In this document: piece by piece, positions 35,346 through 44,464 of the stretch
How positions within the stretch are numbered: the first letter of the stretch is position 1
Layout of the letters: the number at the start of each line of letters is the position of its first letter
NCBI RefSeq assembly: GCF_003474435.1
Contig: NZ_QRNF01000006.1
Span: 1-64,000, forward strand
Length of the DNA: 64,000 nucleotides
Source: Ruminococcus sp. AF46-10NS
GTDB lineage: Bacteria > Bacillota > Clostridia > Lachnospirales > Lachnospiraceae
Reading direction: 5' to 3'
Notes under the pieces: generated by a model
Databases searched by the model: none
What the model was told of the DNA's origin: nothing
What the model saw: the letters and a program-made list of their open reading frames with translations, nothing else
Position numbers and translations under genes: made by a program

Positions 35346-35453
35346 TTAACAGAACGGATTAAGAATAAAAAATCCGGTTTTACTGTGAATTGGAACATCA
35401 GACTCTTCGAAATAAGAAGGGTGGGTCTGACTATCAGGAAAGGAGAATTTCAA

Positions 35454-35687
35454 ATGAAAGTAACACATATTACAGATATCGATGAATTTTTTAAGGTAAT
35501 TGACAGCTGCAAGGGCAGAGTAGAGCTTGTAACGGGAGAGGGAGACAGACTGAATCTGAAGTCCAAACTTTCCCAGTATGTATCTCTTGCAAACATCTTT
35601 TCCGGCGGCGAGATTCCGGAGCTTGAGATCGTTGCAGCAGAGAAAGAAGACATTGATAAACTTATGAGTTTCATGATCAATGGCTGA
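35454..35687 (+). CDS. 77-residue conserved-looking small protein
   Basis: Start ATG 35454 follows AAAGGAG. The protein reads MKVTHITDIDEFFKVID and GEIPELEIVAAEKEDIDKLMSFMI; it is soluble, mixed alpha/beta in appearance, with a single Cys (DSCKGRVELV). I recognise no family. It has its own promoter and sits between two CobW GTPases, so a role in metal homeostasis is possible, but position is the only argument. Confidence 0.65.
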   Translation: MKVTHITDIDEFFKVIDSCKGRVELVTGEGDRLNLKSKLSQYVSLANIFSGGEIPELEIVAAEKEDIDKLMSFMING

Positions 35688-35800
35688 TAGATAAATGCGG
35701 ATTGAGAATGTTCGCTTGACTTCCGGGGGTGTGAGTTTTTCACATCCCTGTATTAATCTGAGTGTAAAACAGAATATGAATGTCTGTTTCACAAAATGGA

Positions 35801-35895
35801 TATAATGACAGCAGAGGCAGGAAAAGATAATTTTCCCTGCCGTCATGATCATAACAGGATACAACCAGGGGGTATGAACGCTTCCTGGTCAAACT
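35801..35895 (+). promoter_or_regulatory. Promoter -10 box and structured leader of the His-rich CobW gene
   Basis: TATAAT at 35801-35806 is followed by two hairpins: GGCAGG-AAAA / TTTT-CCCTGCC (about 35817-35841) and ACCAGG / CCTGGT (about 35865-35890). Together with an earlier hairpin GGGTGTGA / TCACATCCC near 35729-35751, the leader is more structured than expected. A metal-sensing RNA is possible; I could not match a known class. Confidence 0.35.
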
Positions 35896-35919
35896 ACGTT
35901 AAAAGGAGTGTATATAAAA

Positions 35920-37113
35920 ATGGTAAAAATTGATATTATCTCTGGTTTTCTTGGTGCCGGAAAAACAACTCTGATCAAAAAACTTCTGAAAGACGGATTT
36001 AACGGTGAGCAGGTTGTACTGATCGAGAACGAGTTTGGTGAGATCGGTATTGACGGCGGTTTCCTGAAAGAGGCGGGAATCCAGATCCGTGAGATGAACT
36101 CCGGATGTATCTGCTGCTCTCTTGTCGGTGATTTCGGAACTTCCCTGAAAGAAGTTGTTACCAAATACAATCCGGACAGAATCCTTATCGAGCCATCAGG
36201 AGTTGGTAAACTTTCTGACGTTATCAAGGCTGTACAGGGTGTTCAGGATGAAGTTGATATTAAACTGAACAGCTATACTACTGTTGTTGATGCCAAGAAA
36301 TGCAAAATGTACATGAAGAACTTCGGTGAGTTTTTTGACAACCAGATCCAGTACGCAGGTGCTATTATCATGAGCCGTACTGATATTGCAACAGAGAAGA
36401 AAGTTCAGGAGTCTCTGGAGCTTCTGCGCAGCCTGAACAAAGATGCTGCTATCATCACAACTCCGATCGAGAACCTTGACGGAAAGAAACTGGTAGAGGT
36501 TATGGAGCATCCGGTATCTCTGGAGCAGGAGATGCTTGAGGAAGAGCACGAGCATCATCACCATCATCATGACGAGGAGTGCTGCTGTGGCCACGATCAT
36601 GAGGAGCACGAGCATCATCACCATCATGACCATGACGAAGAGTGCTGCGGACACGATCATGATGAGCATGAGCATCACCACCATGACCATGACGAAGAGT
36701 GCTGTGGCCACGATCATGAGGAGCACCATCACCACGATCATGACGGAGAGTGTGGCTGCGGACACGACCATGAGCATCACCATCACCACGACGGAGAGTG
36801 TGGCTGTGGACATGACCATCACCATCATCATGCAGATGAAGTATTCACAAGCTGGGGCCGTGAGACAATTAAGAAATATACACGTGAGGGACTTGAGAAG
36901 ATCCTTGAGGCACTTTCCGAGTCTGATAAATACGGTATCATTCTCCGTGCAAAAGGAATGCTTCCTGCAGAGGACGGAACATGGATCTATTTTGATATGG
37001 TTCCGGAAGAAACAGAGATCCGTGAGGGAGCACCGGAGTATACAGGCCGTCTGTGCGTGATCGGCTCCAAACTGGATGAGCATGCACTGGAAGAGCTTTT
37101 CGGAATCGCATAA
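35920..37113 (+). CDS. CobW/COG0523 GTPase with large His-rich metal-binding insert
   Basis: 397 residues from ATG 35920, chosen because AAGGAG at 35903 suits it better than the GTG at 35908. G1 is GFLGAGKTTLIKK and the metal motif is GCICC (Cys63, 65, 66). Residues about 207-305 are a run of His, Asp, Glu and Cys built from repeats such as HEHHHHHHDEECCCGHDH; such inserts bind or store zinc, nickel or cobalt. The CobW C-terminal domain follows (REGLEKILEALS, GIILRAKGMLPAEDGTWIYFD). It is a metallochaperone, likely working with the two neighbouring GTPases. Confidence 0.92.
   Translation: MVKIDIISGFLGAGKTTLIKKLLKDGFNGEQVVLIENEFGEIGIDGGFLKEAGIQIREMNSGCICCSLVGDFGTSLKEVVTKYNPDRILIEPSGVGKLSDVIKAVQGVQDEVDIKLNSYTTVVDAKKCKMYMKNFGEFFDNQIQYAGAIIMSRTDIATEKKVQESLELLRSLNKDAAIITTPIENLDGKKLVEVMEHPVSLEQEMLEEEHEHHHHHHDEECCCGHDHEEHEHHHHHDHDEECCGHDHDEHEHHHHDHDEECCGHDHEEHHHHDHDGECGCGHDHEHHHHHDGECGCGHDHHHHHADEVFTSWGRETIKKYTREGLEKILEALSESDKYGIILRAKGMLPAEDGTWIYFDMVPEETEIREGAPEYTGRLCVIGSKLDEHALEELFGIA
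36535..36840 (+). repeat. DNA repeats coding the His-rich insert
   Basis: Imperfect units of about 60 bases (CATCATCACCATCA-, GACGAAGAGTGCTG-, CACGATCATGA-type blocks) recur five to six times. The repeats are prone to slippage, so copy number probably varies between strains. Confidence 0.75.
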
Positions 37114-37164
37114 AAAAGCGGTGATTACAATATTTTTTCAGAATTATAGATTACAGAAAGGAAA

Positions 37165-37196
37165 CAGGTACTGTACATTAAATAGGACAGTACCTG
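37165..37196 (+). promoter_or_regulatory. Intergenic hairpin before the third CobW gene
   Basis: CAGGTACTGT (37165-37174) pairs perfectly with ACAGTACCTG (37187-37196), without a T-run, ending 13 bases before ATG 37210. It occupies the ribosome binding site zone, so it may affect translation or mRNA processing. Confidence 0.4.
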
Positions 37197-37209
37197 ACGG
37201 GATAAATTT

Positions 37210-38158
37210 ATGGAAGAGACCAGAGTCCCCATTTATCTGATCACAGGTTTTCTGGAAAGCGGCAAGACTTCTTTCCTGAACTTTACCCTGCAGCAGGATT
37301 ATTTCCAGATCGATGGAAAAACACTTCTTATTCTCTGCGAAGAGGGAGAAGAGGAGTACGATGCAGAGGCGCTGAAACAGCACAACACCGACGTGGAGAT
37401 CATTGAGAGTGAAGAAGATCTTACACCAGAGAGACTTGCAGCAATGGAGATCCTGTATCAGCCGGAACGAGTGATTATTGAGTACAATGGCATGTGGCTG
37501 GTAAGCAGGTTTGAGGAGATGGAGAAGCCGGAAGGCTGGGCTGTAGAGCAGCACATCACCTGTGTGGATGCAAGCACATTCCAGGTTTACATGGCAAATA
37601 TGAAGTCTCTTTTTATGGATATGGTCCGAAATGCAGATATGGTTATCTTTAACCGCTGTGAGGAGGATGATCCGCTGCCATCTTACAGAAGAAGCATCAA
37701 GGTTGTGAATCAGCGTGCGGAGATCATCTTTGAGGATGAAGAAGGCGAGCTGGGAGATCTTTTTGAGGATGAGATGCCGTTTGATATTGATGCACCGGTG
37801 ATCGACATTCTTCCGGAGGATTATGGTATCTGGTTCGTAGATCCATGGATCACCCGGACCGCTATGTCGGAAAAACAGTTCATTTCAAGGCACGTGCCTG
37901 AAACCACGTGGAATGGGAAGCAAATTCTTTGTTCCGGGAAGAACAGCCATGACATGCTGTGCAGACGATACTACATTCCTCGGTTACATCTGCAAGAGTG
38001 CTTTTGCCCCGAAGATCACAGAAGGACAGTGGGTAGATGTTACCGCGAAGGTTGCTTTTGAGAAGAGAATGGAATATCAGGGAGAAGGCATCGTGCTTTA
38101 TGCAGAGCATGTGGAAGTATGTGAGCCCCTTGCTGATGAGATGGTATATTTCAACTGA
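37210..38158 (+). CDS. CobW-like GTPase with DUF1980/TIGR03943-like tail, two frame breaks
   Basis: G1 is GFLESGKTSFLNF near residue 13; the C-x-C-C motif is absent. The first frame covers about 210 residues and ends in nonsense. Two added bases (near 37843 and 37905) restore DHPDRYVGKTVHFKARAC and then PRGMGSKFFVPGRTAMTCCADD, GYICKSAFAPKITEGQWVDV and YAEHVEVCEPLADEMVYFN. The restored tail looks like the C-terminal domain of the DUF1980/TIGR03943 family found next to zinc-regulated GTPases. If so, this is a GTPase-DUF1980 fusion of about 315 residues. As written in the window the gene is broken. Confidence 0.7.
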
Positions 38159-38239
38159 TACAGACAGAGAATCTGTATGCTTTCAGGCAAAAATGAAAGC
38201 TGAAAGTTGAAACGAGTAAGTTACATCTAAGGAGAATTT

Positions 38240-38818
38240 ATGTATTTAATTGCAGGTTTGGGAAATCCGGGAAAGCAGTATGAAGCTACCCGTCATAACA
38301 TGGGATTTGATACCATCGACTGTCTTGTTGAGACGCATAATGTGCCTCAGGGCGGCGTAAAATTTAATGCCATGTATGGAAAAGGTATCATCGGCGGTGA
38401 AAAAGCGATCCTGATGAAACCGCTTTCTTATATGAATTTAAGCGGTGGTCCGATCCAGGAAATGTCCAGCTATTTTAAGATCGATCCGGAGACAGAGCTG
38501 ATCGTCATTTACGATGATATTGATCTGGAGCCGGGACAGCTTCGCATCCGTAAAAAAGGAAGTGCTGGCGGTCATAACGGTATCAAGGACATTATCCGCC
38601 GTCTTGGAACTGAAAAATTTATCCGTATCCGTGTCGGGGTCGGTGCGAAGCCGAAAGACTGGGATCTGGCAGATTTTGTGCTGGGGCATTTTTCGGACAG
38701 TGACCGCAAGCTTGTGGATGAAGGAATCCGTGATGCAGCAGAAGCCGTAGAACTGATCCTGTCCGAGGGAGTGGATGCGGCGATGAATAAGTATAACAGA
38801 AAAAAGCCTAAGAATTGA
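38240..38818 (+). CDS. pth: Peptidyl-tRNA hydrolase
   Basis: 192 residues, family length. Catalytic His19 lies in GLGNPGKQYEATRHNMGF, and conserved parts follow (KPLSYMNLSGGP, VIYDDIDLEPGQLRIRKKGSAGGHNGIKDI). It recycles peptidyl-tRNA by cleaving the ester bond. AAGGAG stands before the ATG. The mfd gene begins 7 bases after its stop; pth-mfd order is common in Firmicutes. Confidence 0.96.
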   Translation: MYLIAGLGNPGKQYEATRHNMGFDTIDCLVETHNVPQGGVKFNAMYGKGIIGGEKAILMKPLSYMNLSGGPIQEMSSYFKIDPETELIVIYDDIDLEPGQLRIRKKGSAGGHNGIKDIIRRLGTEKFIRIRVGVGAKPKDWDLADFVLGHFSDSDRKLVDEGIRDAAEAVELILSEGVDAAMNKYNRKKPKN

Positions 38819-38825
38819 GGTTTGT

Positions 38826-41800
38826 ATGGAAGCATTTTTGCAGCCTCTGCAGGGTCTTGCAGAGTTTGAAGAAATAAAAAAGCGCTGTAGCGTAAATCGC
38901 GGAATCCTCAATATTTCAGGATGTATGGAGTCCCAGAAAGTCCATCTGATGTATGGTCTTTCCGGGCTTTTTCCATGTCATCTGATCCTTGCAGATGATG
39001 AACGCAGTGCAAAAGAGATCTATGAGGATTACCGTTTCTATGACAAAAATGTATATTTTTATCCGGCAAAGGATCTGCTGTTTTTTCAGGCAGATATTCA
39101 CGGGAATTTGCTGATCCGCCAGCGTATGCGTGTGATCCGCGCACTTCTGGAGCAGGAGGAAGTCACAGTTGTCACCAGTATAGATGGATGTATGGATTTT
39201 CTTATGCCTCTGGAAAAAATCCGCAGCAGTCTTCTTCATTTTAAGAGTGACAGTGTGATCGATCTGGAAAAACTGAAAGCTGATCTGGTGGAGCTGGGAT
39301 ATGAGCGTGTTGGCCAGGTGGAGCTTCCGGGACAGTTTTCGGTCCGCGGAGGGATCATTGATATCTATCCGCTGACAGAAGAAAATCCGTGGCGTATTGA
39401 GCTGTGGGATGATGAGATTGATTCCATTCGAAGCTTTGATGCTGAGAGCCAGAGATCCCTGGAAAATGCAGATGAGATCACCATTTATCCGGCTGTGGAG
39501 AAAAACGACGGTAAGGATATGGTATCTTTTCTGGATTATTTTCCGGAGGAAAAAACTTTGCTGTTTCTGGATGAGCCAAACCATCTGGCTGAGAATGGCG
39601 AGGGTGTTGAGGAGGAGTATCGCCAGAGCCGTATGCACAGGGAAGAAAAAGGTGAAGCTAATCTTCCGGAGCAGTGGCTCTGCGGTTTTCAGGAAGTTCA
39701 GAAAAAACTGAACAAACGGAACTGCGTTGCAGTGTCTTCCCTTTCACCAAGACGTTCCGGCTGGAAATTTACCGATGAATTTGATCTTGCTGTGAAATCT
39801 GTAGATTCCTATAACAGCAGCTTTGAACTTCTGGTAAAAGATCTTCTTCAGTATAAAAGCCAGGGCTACCGGATTGCGCTGCTTTCCGGTTCCAGGACAA
39901 GGGCAGAGCGTCTGGCAAAGGATCTCTCAGAGGAAGGGCTGAATGCTTTTTACAGCCAGGATTACAGCCGTATCATCAATCCCGGTGAGATCATGGTTGT
40001 TTATGGCCATGCAAGGCGTGGATTCCAGTATCCGCTGATCAAATTCGCGGTGATGACAGAGACAGATATTTTTGGCAAAGAGCAGAAGAAGCGCAAAAAA
40101 AAGAAAAAGTACAGCGGAAACCGTATTCAGGATTTTGCGGAGCTTTCTATTGGAGATCTTGTTGTCCATGAGAAACATGGGCTTGGAATTTACCGTGGTA
40201 TCGAAAAAGTAGAAGTTGACCGTGTTGTTAAGGACTATATCAAGATTGAATATCGCGGTGGCAGCAATCTTTATATTCTGGCAACCCAGCTGGATGCCCT
40301 GCAGAAATACTCAGGTTCTTCCGATAATGCGAAGACACCGAAGCTGAACAAGCTGGGCGGGCAGGAGTGGAATAAGACCAAGAGCCGTGTTAAAGGAGCT
40401 GTCAAAAATATTGCAAAAGAGCTGGTGGAGCTTTACGCTGTCCGCCAGGAAAAAGAAGGTTATGTCTGTGGCCCTGATACTGTATGGCAGAGAGAGTTTG
40501 AGGAAATGTTCCCTTACGAGGAGACAGAGGATCAGCTGGCAGCGATCGAGGACACCAAGAGGGATATGGAAAGCACAAAGATCATGGACCGCCTTGTGTG
40601 CGGCGATGTTGGCTACGGAAAAACAGAGGTTGCCCTGCGAGCAGCTTTTAAGGCTGTGCAGGAGAGCCGTCAGGTTGTTTATCTTGTACCTACTACTATT
40701 CTTGCCCAGCAGCATTACAATACTTTTGTACAACGTATGAAAGAGTTCCTGTGAAAGTAGATCTTCTCTGCCGTTTCCGTACGTCTGCCCAGCAGAAAAA
40801 AACTATCGAGGGTATCAGAAAAGGCCAGGTTGACATTGTGATCGGTACCCACAGAGTTCTTTCAAAAGATGTGGAATTTAAGAATCTGGGACTTCTGATC
40901 ATTGATGAGGAACAGCGTTTCGGCGTTACCCATAAAGAGAAGATCAAGCAGATGAAAAAAGACGTGGATGTGCTGACTCTGACTGCGACTCCGATCCCGC
41001 GTACGCTTCATATGAGTCTGATCGGTATCCGTGACATGAGTGTTTTGGAAGAACCGCCTATGGATCGTGTGCCCATCCAAACTTATGTTATGGAATATGA
41101 TGAGGAGACTGTCCGGGAGGCTATCCGCAGGGAACTCCGCCGTGGAGGTCAGGTTTACTATGTATACAACCGTGTTAATGATATTGCCGAGGTAGCGCTT
41201 CGCATATCCAAACTTGTGCCGGAAGCCAGAGTGGATTTTGCCCACGGGCAGATGAGCCAGCGGGAGCTGGAGCAGGTAATGTATGATTTTATTAACGGTG
41301 ATGTGGATGTGCTGGTTTCCACAACGATCATTGAGACGGGACTGGATATCTCCAATGTAAACACCATGATCATCCATGATTCTGACAGATACGGCCTTTC
41401 CCAGCTTTATCAGCTGCGCGGCCGTGTGGGACGTTCCAACAGAACTGCGTATGCGTTTCTGATGTATACGAAAAACAAGATGCTTCAGGAAACTGCAGAG
41501 AAACGTCTCAGTGCCATGAGAGAATATTCTGACCTTGGAAGCGGCTTTAAGATCGCAATGAAGGATCTGGAGCTCCGCGGTGCGGGAAATCTTCTCGGGG
41601 CACAGCAGCACGGACACATGAATGCAGTGGGCTATGATCTTTACTGCAAGATGCTCAGTGAGGCTGTTAAGGAGGCCCAAGGAATCCAGACAATGGATGA
41701 TTTTGAGACGACCATTGATCTGAATATTGATGCGTTTATCCCGGATTCCTATATCAGCAATGAGTTCCAGAAACTGGATATCTACAAGCGTATTGCAGGT

Positions 41801-42151
41801 ATCGAAAGTCAGCAGGAATACGATGATATGCTGGAAGAACTGATCGACCGCTTTGGTGAGCCTGGAAAAGCAGTTCTGAACCTTCTTGCCATTGCAAGAC
41901 TGAAAGCACTTGCACACCAGGGATATGTAACAGAGATCAAGCAGCTTGGAAAAGATGTGCGGATCACGCTCTATGAAAAGGCCAAGCTGGATCCCGCAGG
42001 TATCCCGGCTATTATGGCGCAGTACCGGAGAGGTTTGCAGTTTAAGGCTGATCATGAGCCGAAATTTATCCTGACACCACAGGGAAGGCTGATCGAAGAG
42101 CTGATGAAGTTTGCGGGGGAGCTGGCAAAACTGGCAGAGCCACTGGAATAA
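38826..42151 (+). CDS. mfd: Transcription-repair coupling factor Mfd, frame break near 40750
   Basis: The first frame (to 40754) contains the UvrB-like module, the RNA polymerase interaction domain (LSIGDLVVHEKHGLGIYRG) and Walker A (CGDVGYGKTEVALRAAFKA). The second frame (from 40751) has LIIDEEQRFGV, the TRG segment (ETGLDISNVNTMIIH, QLRGRVGRSNRTAYAF) and the C-terminal domain. Inserting one base in the codons KEF-(P)-VKVD joins them into about 1110 residues, the normal Mfd length. The protein strips stalled RNA polymerase at DNA lesions and recruits UvrA. Because Mfd is nearly always intact and everything else is normal, a sequencing deletion is more likely than gene loss. Confidence 0.93.
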
Positions 42152-42259
42152 AGAGTCATTAGAAATTCCTTGCTCTTGTGGGTGAAAACGTTTATAATCA
42201 GATATTATGGAATGAATGCCGGACACAGGTTTTTATGGACGGGATAGATGGAGGAAGAA

Positions 42260-43534
42260 ATGAAGAATTTAGCAAAAAAAGCGGCAGTTACTGCTCTTGT
42301 CTGTGTTACAGCAGCAGGCATGATGACTGGCTGCGGAAATAAAAAACTTGATGGCACCAAAACAGCAGTGACTGTCAATAAACAGGAGATCCCTCTTGGA
42401 GTGGTAAGCCTTGCGGCACGTATGCAGCAGGCGCAGGCTGAAGCTATGTATAAGATGTACCTTGGTGGTGGAGATGACATGTCTATCTGGAGTACCAAGA
42501 TGGGTGATGATTCTGATGAGACTTACGGTGAGAATGCAGTGACAACAAGTGTTGAGTCTATTGAGAAGATGTGCCTGGAGAAAGAGCATGCTTCTGAGTA
42601 TGATGTGGAGATCACAGATGATGAGCAGAAAGCCCTTGAGGAAGCTGCGAAGAATTTTATTGCAGCTAACAGTGAGGAGACTATTGCAGAGCTTGCAGTT
42701 GATGAGGATATGGTAAAAACTTTCCTGGAGCTTGAGACATACGATGTGAAGATGAAAGAGGCTATTGAGGCTACTGCAGACATCAAGCTGGATGAGAAAG
42801 AATACCAGCAGATGGCTTTCAGCTACGCAAGTGTAAGAGTCAGCGGAGATAATCTTACTGATGATGATATTAAGACAAATAAGGAAAATATCCAGAAGTT
42901 CTTTGACAAAGTAAAAGAGGATCCTACAGCAGATTTCAGCACACTTGGTGATGAGATCTCTACAGATATGACAGCTACTTCCGGTACTTGCCCGACTTAT
43001 GAAGAGGGAGATGACAGTGCGGCAAACGGAGATGCTTATCCGGACGATGTACGTAATGCTCTCCGTAAACTGGAAGAGGGAGAACTCAATTCAGAGATCA
43101 TCAAGACAGATTCCATCTGGTATGTAGTAAGACTGGATTCCAAGGATGATGAGAATGCAACTGACAGCAAGAAAGAATCTCTGACAAGTACCAAGAAAGA
43201 TGATTTCTACAACGATACAACAGATGGCTGGGTAAAGAAAGCAGATATCAAAGAAGAGTCTAAGCTGATCAAGAAGATTAAGATCACAGATAATCACAGC
43301 TTTACGATCCAGACTCCAACTCCTACACCGGATCCGGATGCAACAGAGACACCGGCTGCGGAGGATACAGCAGATTCCACAGAAGCAGATGTAACAGAAA
43401 CACCGGAGGCAGAAGCAACTGAAACTCCAGCGGCTGAGGACGCAGAGGAAGACAGCACAGATGCAGCTGAGGATGAGTCTGCAGACGAGAATGCTGAGGC
43501 AGAGGCAACAGCAACACCGGAAGCTGAGAAATAA
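42260..43534 (+). CDS. prsA: PrsA/SurA-like peptidyl-prolyl isomerase lipoprotein with acidic tail
   Basis: 424 residues from ATG 42260, which follows GGAGGA. A lipoprotein signal ends in MMTGC (Cys at about residue 25), so the protein is anchored on the outer membrane face. The N-terminal SurA-like part (VTVNKQEIPLGVVSLAARMQQ) and a degenerate parvulin segment (ADFSTLGDEIS, NALRKLEEGELNSEIIKTDSIWYVVRL) follow. The last 80 residues are Thr/Pro/Glu/Ala-rich (TPTPTPDPDATETPA) and probably sit in the cell wall. It assists folding of secreted proteins. mfd precedes it by 108 bases, a common order in this family of bacteria. Confidence 0.82.
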   Translation: MKNLAKKAAVTALVCVTAAGMMTGCGNKKLDGTKTAVTVNKQEIPLGVVSLAARMQQAQAEAMYKMYLGGGDDMSIWSTKMGDDSDETYGENAVTTSVESIEKMCLEKEHASEYDVEITDDEQKALEEAAKNFIAANSEETIAELAVDEDMVKTFLELETYDVKMKEAIEATADIKLDEKEYQQMAFSYASVRVSGDNLTDDDIKTNKENIQKFFDKVKEDPTADFSTLGDEISTDMTATSGTCPTYEEGDDSAANGDAYPDDVRNALRKLEEGELNSEIIKTDSIWYVVRLDSKDDENATDSKKESLTSTKKDDFYNDTTDGWVKKADIKEESKLIKKIKITDNHSFTIQTPTPTPDPDATETPAAEDTADSTEADVTETPEAEATETPAAEDAEEDSTDAAEDESADENAEAEATATPEAEK

Positions 43535-43572
43535 GTAATAGAATATAAAGTATATACGAAGATAATATGCAG

Positions 43573-43613
43573 AACGGTCAGTGTACGATTTATAGTACAC
43601 TGACCGTTTTTTG
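43573..43613 (+). terminator. Rho-independent terminator after prsA
   Basis: AACGGTCAGTGTAC (43573-43586) and GTACACTGACCGTT (43595-43608) form a perfect 14-base stem with a T-run. It ends the pth-mfd-prsA unit. Confidence 0.9.
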
Positions 43614-43666
43614 TAAATATGCTTTAAGTGATTAAGTTCACGAACAAAATATCAATATTTGTCTGC

Positions 43667-44464
43667 TTAAATCAGGCTCAGATGCTCCAGCGCATTGTAA
43701 ATCCCATCTTTGTCTACAGCACTTGTCTGGTAAGTACAGTCTTTTTCAATTCCGCCGTAGGAATTTCCCATGGCAACACTGACTCCGGCTGCTTTTAGCA
43801 TGGGGAGATCGTTGGGACTGTCTCCGAATGCATAGCTGTTTTCTTTCGGAATAGAGAAACGTTCAAGAAGAAATTCCATTCCGGTAGCTTTGCTGTTTCC
43901 CTTCTGAGTTACTTCCCAGATGCCATCTCCGTGGTCAAAATAAGTGTAATGGTCGTTGCAGAAGCTGCGGAATTTTTCTATATCGGAATCTGGAAGCATG
44001 TGCACCAGAAACTTGTCATAGGAGTAAGTGCAGGCATCTTCACGGCTGAATTTGGTGATATCAACCATAGGAATCTCTCTGCGCATTTTTGCCCCGAATT
44101 CAGACTGGGCAGGGGATGCCCCGTCAAACAGGATCGCAGTGTTGGATTCAAACAGTGCCTCGATCCTGCATTTACGGAGAAGGTCCACGGTTTCCTTACA
44201 CAGCAGATTTGGAACTGTGCGGAAGTAGAGCAGCTTATTATCCATGTAGATGTGTGTGCCGCAGCCGTATACATAGCCATCAAATGGAAGGTCTGCGATT
44301 TCCGGTGGCATCATGGCTTTGGTACGGCCGGTGTTGATGAAAAGGAGATGTCCGTTTTCGTGAGCTTTGGTGAGGGCAAGCTTTGTGCTTTCAGGAACCT
44401 TGAACGGGTGTGGGGTGAGTAGCGTGCCGTCTATGTCAAAGAATAAGATTTTTTTATTATTCAT
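43667..44464 (-). CDS. Cof-type HAD hydrolase
   Basis: 265 residues on the minus strand. ATG at 44464 follows AAGGAG; the start upstream at 44494 is not needed. HAD motif I is FFDIDGTLLTP (Asp10, Asp12), motif II FINTGRTKAMM, motif IV FGDSPNDLPMLKAAGVSVAMG. The large C2-type cap between 80 and 190 is typical for Cof-like sugar-phosphate or nucleotide phosphatases. The upstream DUF4317 gene ends inside its first codons, so the two are cotranscribed. The substrate is not predictable. Confidence 0.9.
   Translation of the reverse strand: MNNKKILFFDIDGTLLTPHPFKVPESTKLALTKAHENGHLLFINTGRTKAMMPPEIADLPFDGYVYGCGTHIYMDNKLLYFRTVPNLLCKETVDLLRKCRIEALFESNTAILFDGASPAQSEFGAKMRREIPMVDITKFSREDACTYSYDKFLVHMLPDSDIEKFRSFCNDHYTYFDHGDGIWEVTQKGNSKATGMEFLLERFSIPKENSYAFGDSPNDLPMLKAAGVSVAMGNSYGGIEKDCTYQTSAVDKDGIYNALEHLSLI

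Noticed and set aside
36535..36840. Short repeats that could look like a CRISPR array
   Set aside because: Units lie within the reading frame of the CobW protein, code His-rich peptides and lack unique spacers of constant length.
40740..40760. mfd as a pseudogene or split gene
   Set aside because: A single added base restores a full, well-conserved protein; the same kind of break recurs across the window, so a sequence error is more likely.
40862..42226. 454-residue minus-strand frame opposite mfd
   Set aside because: Shadow of the strongly conserved mfd coding sequence; no family features.
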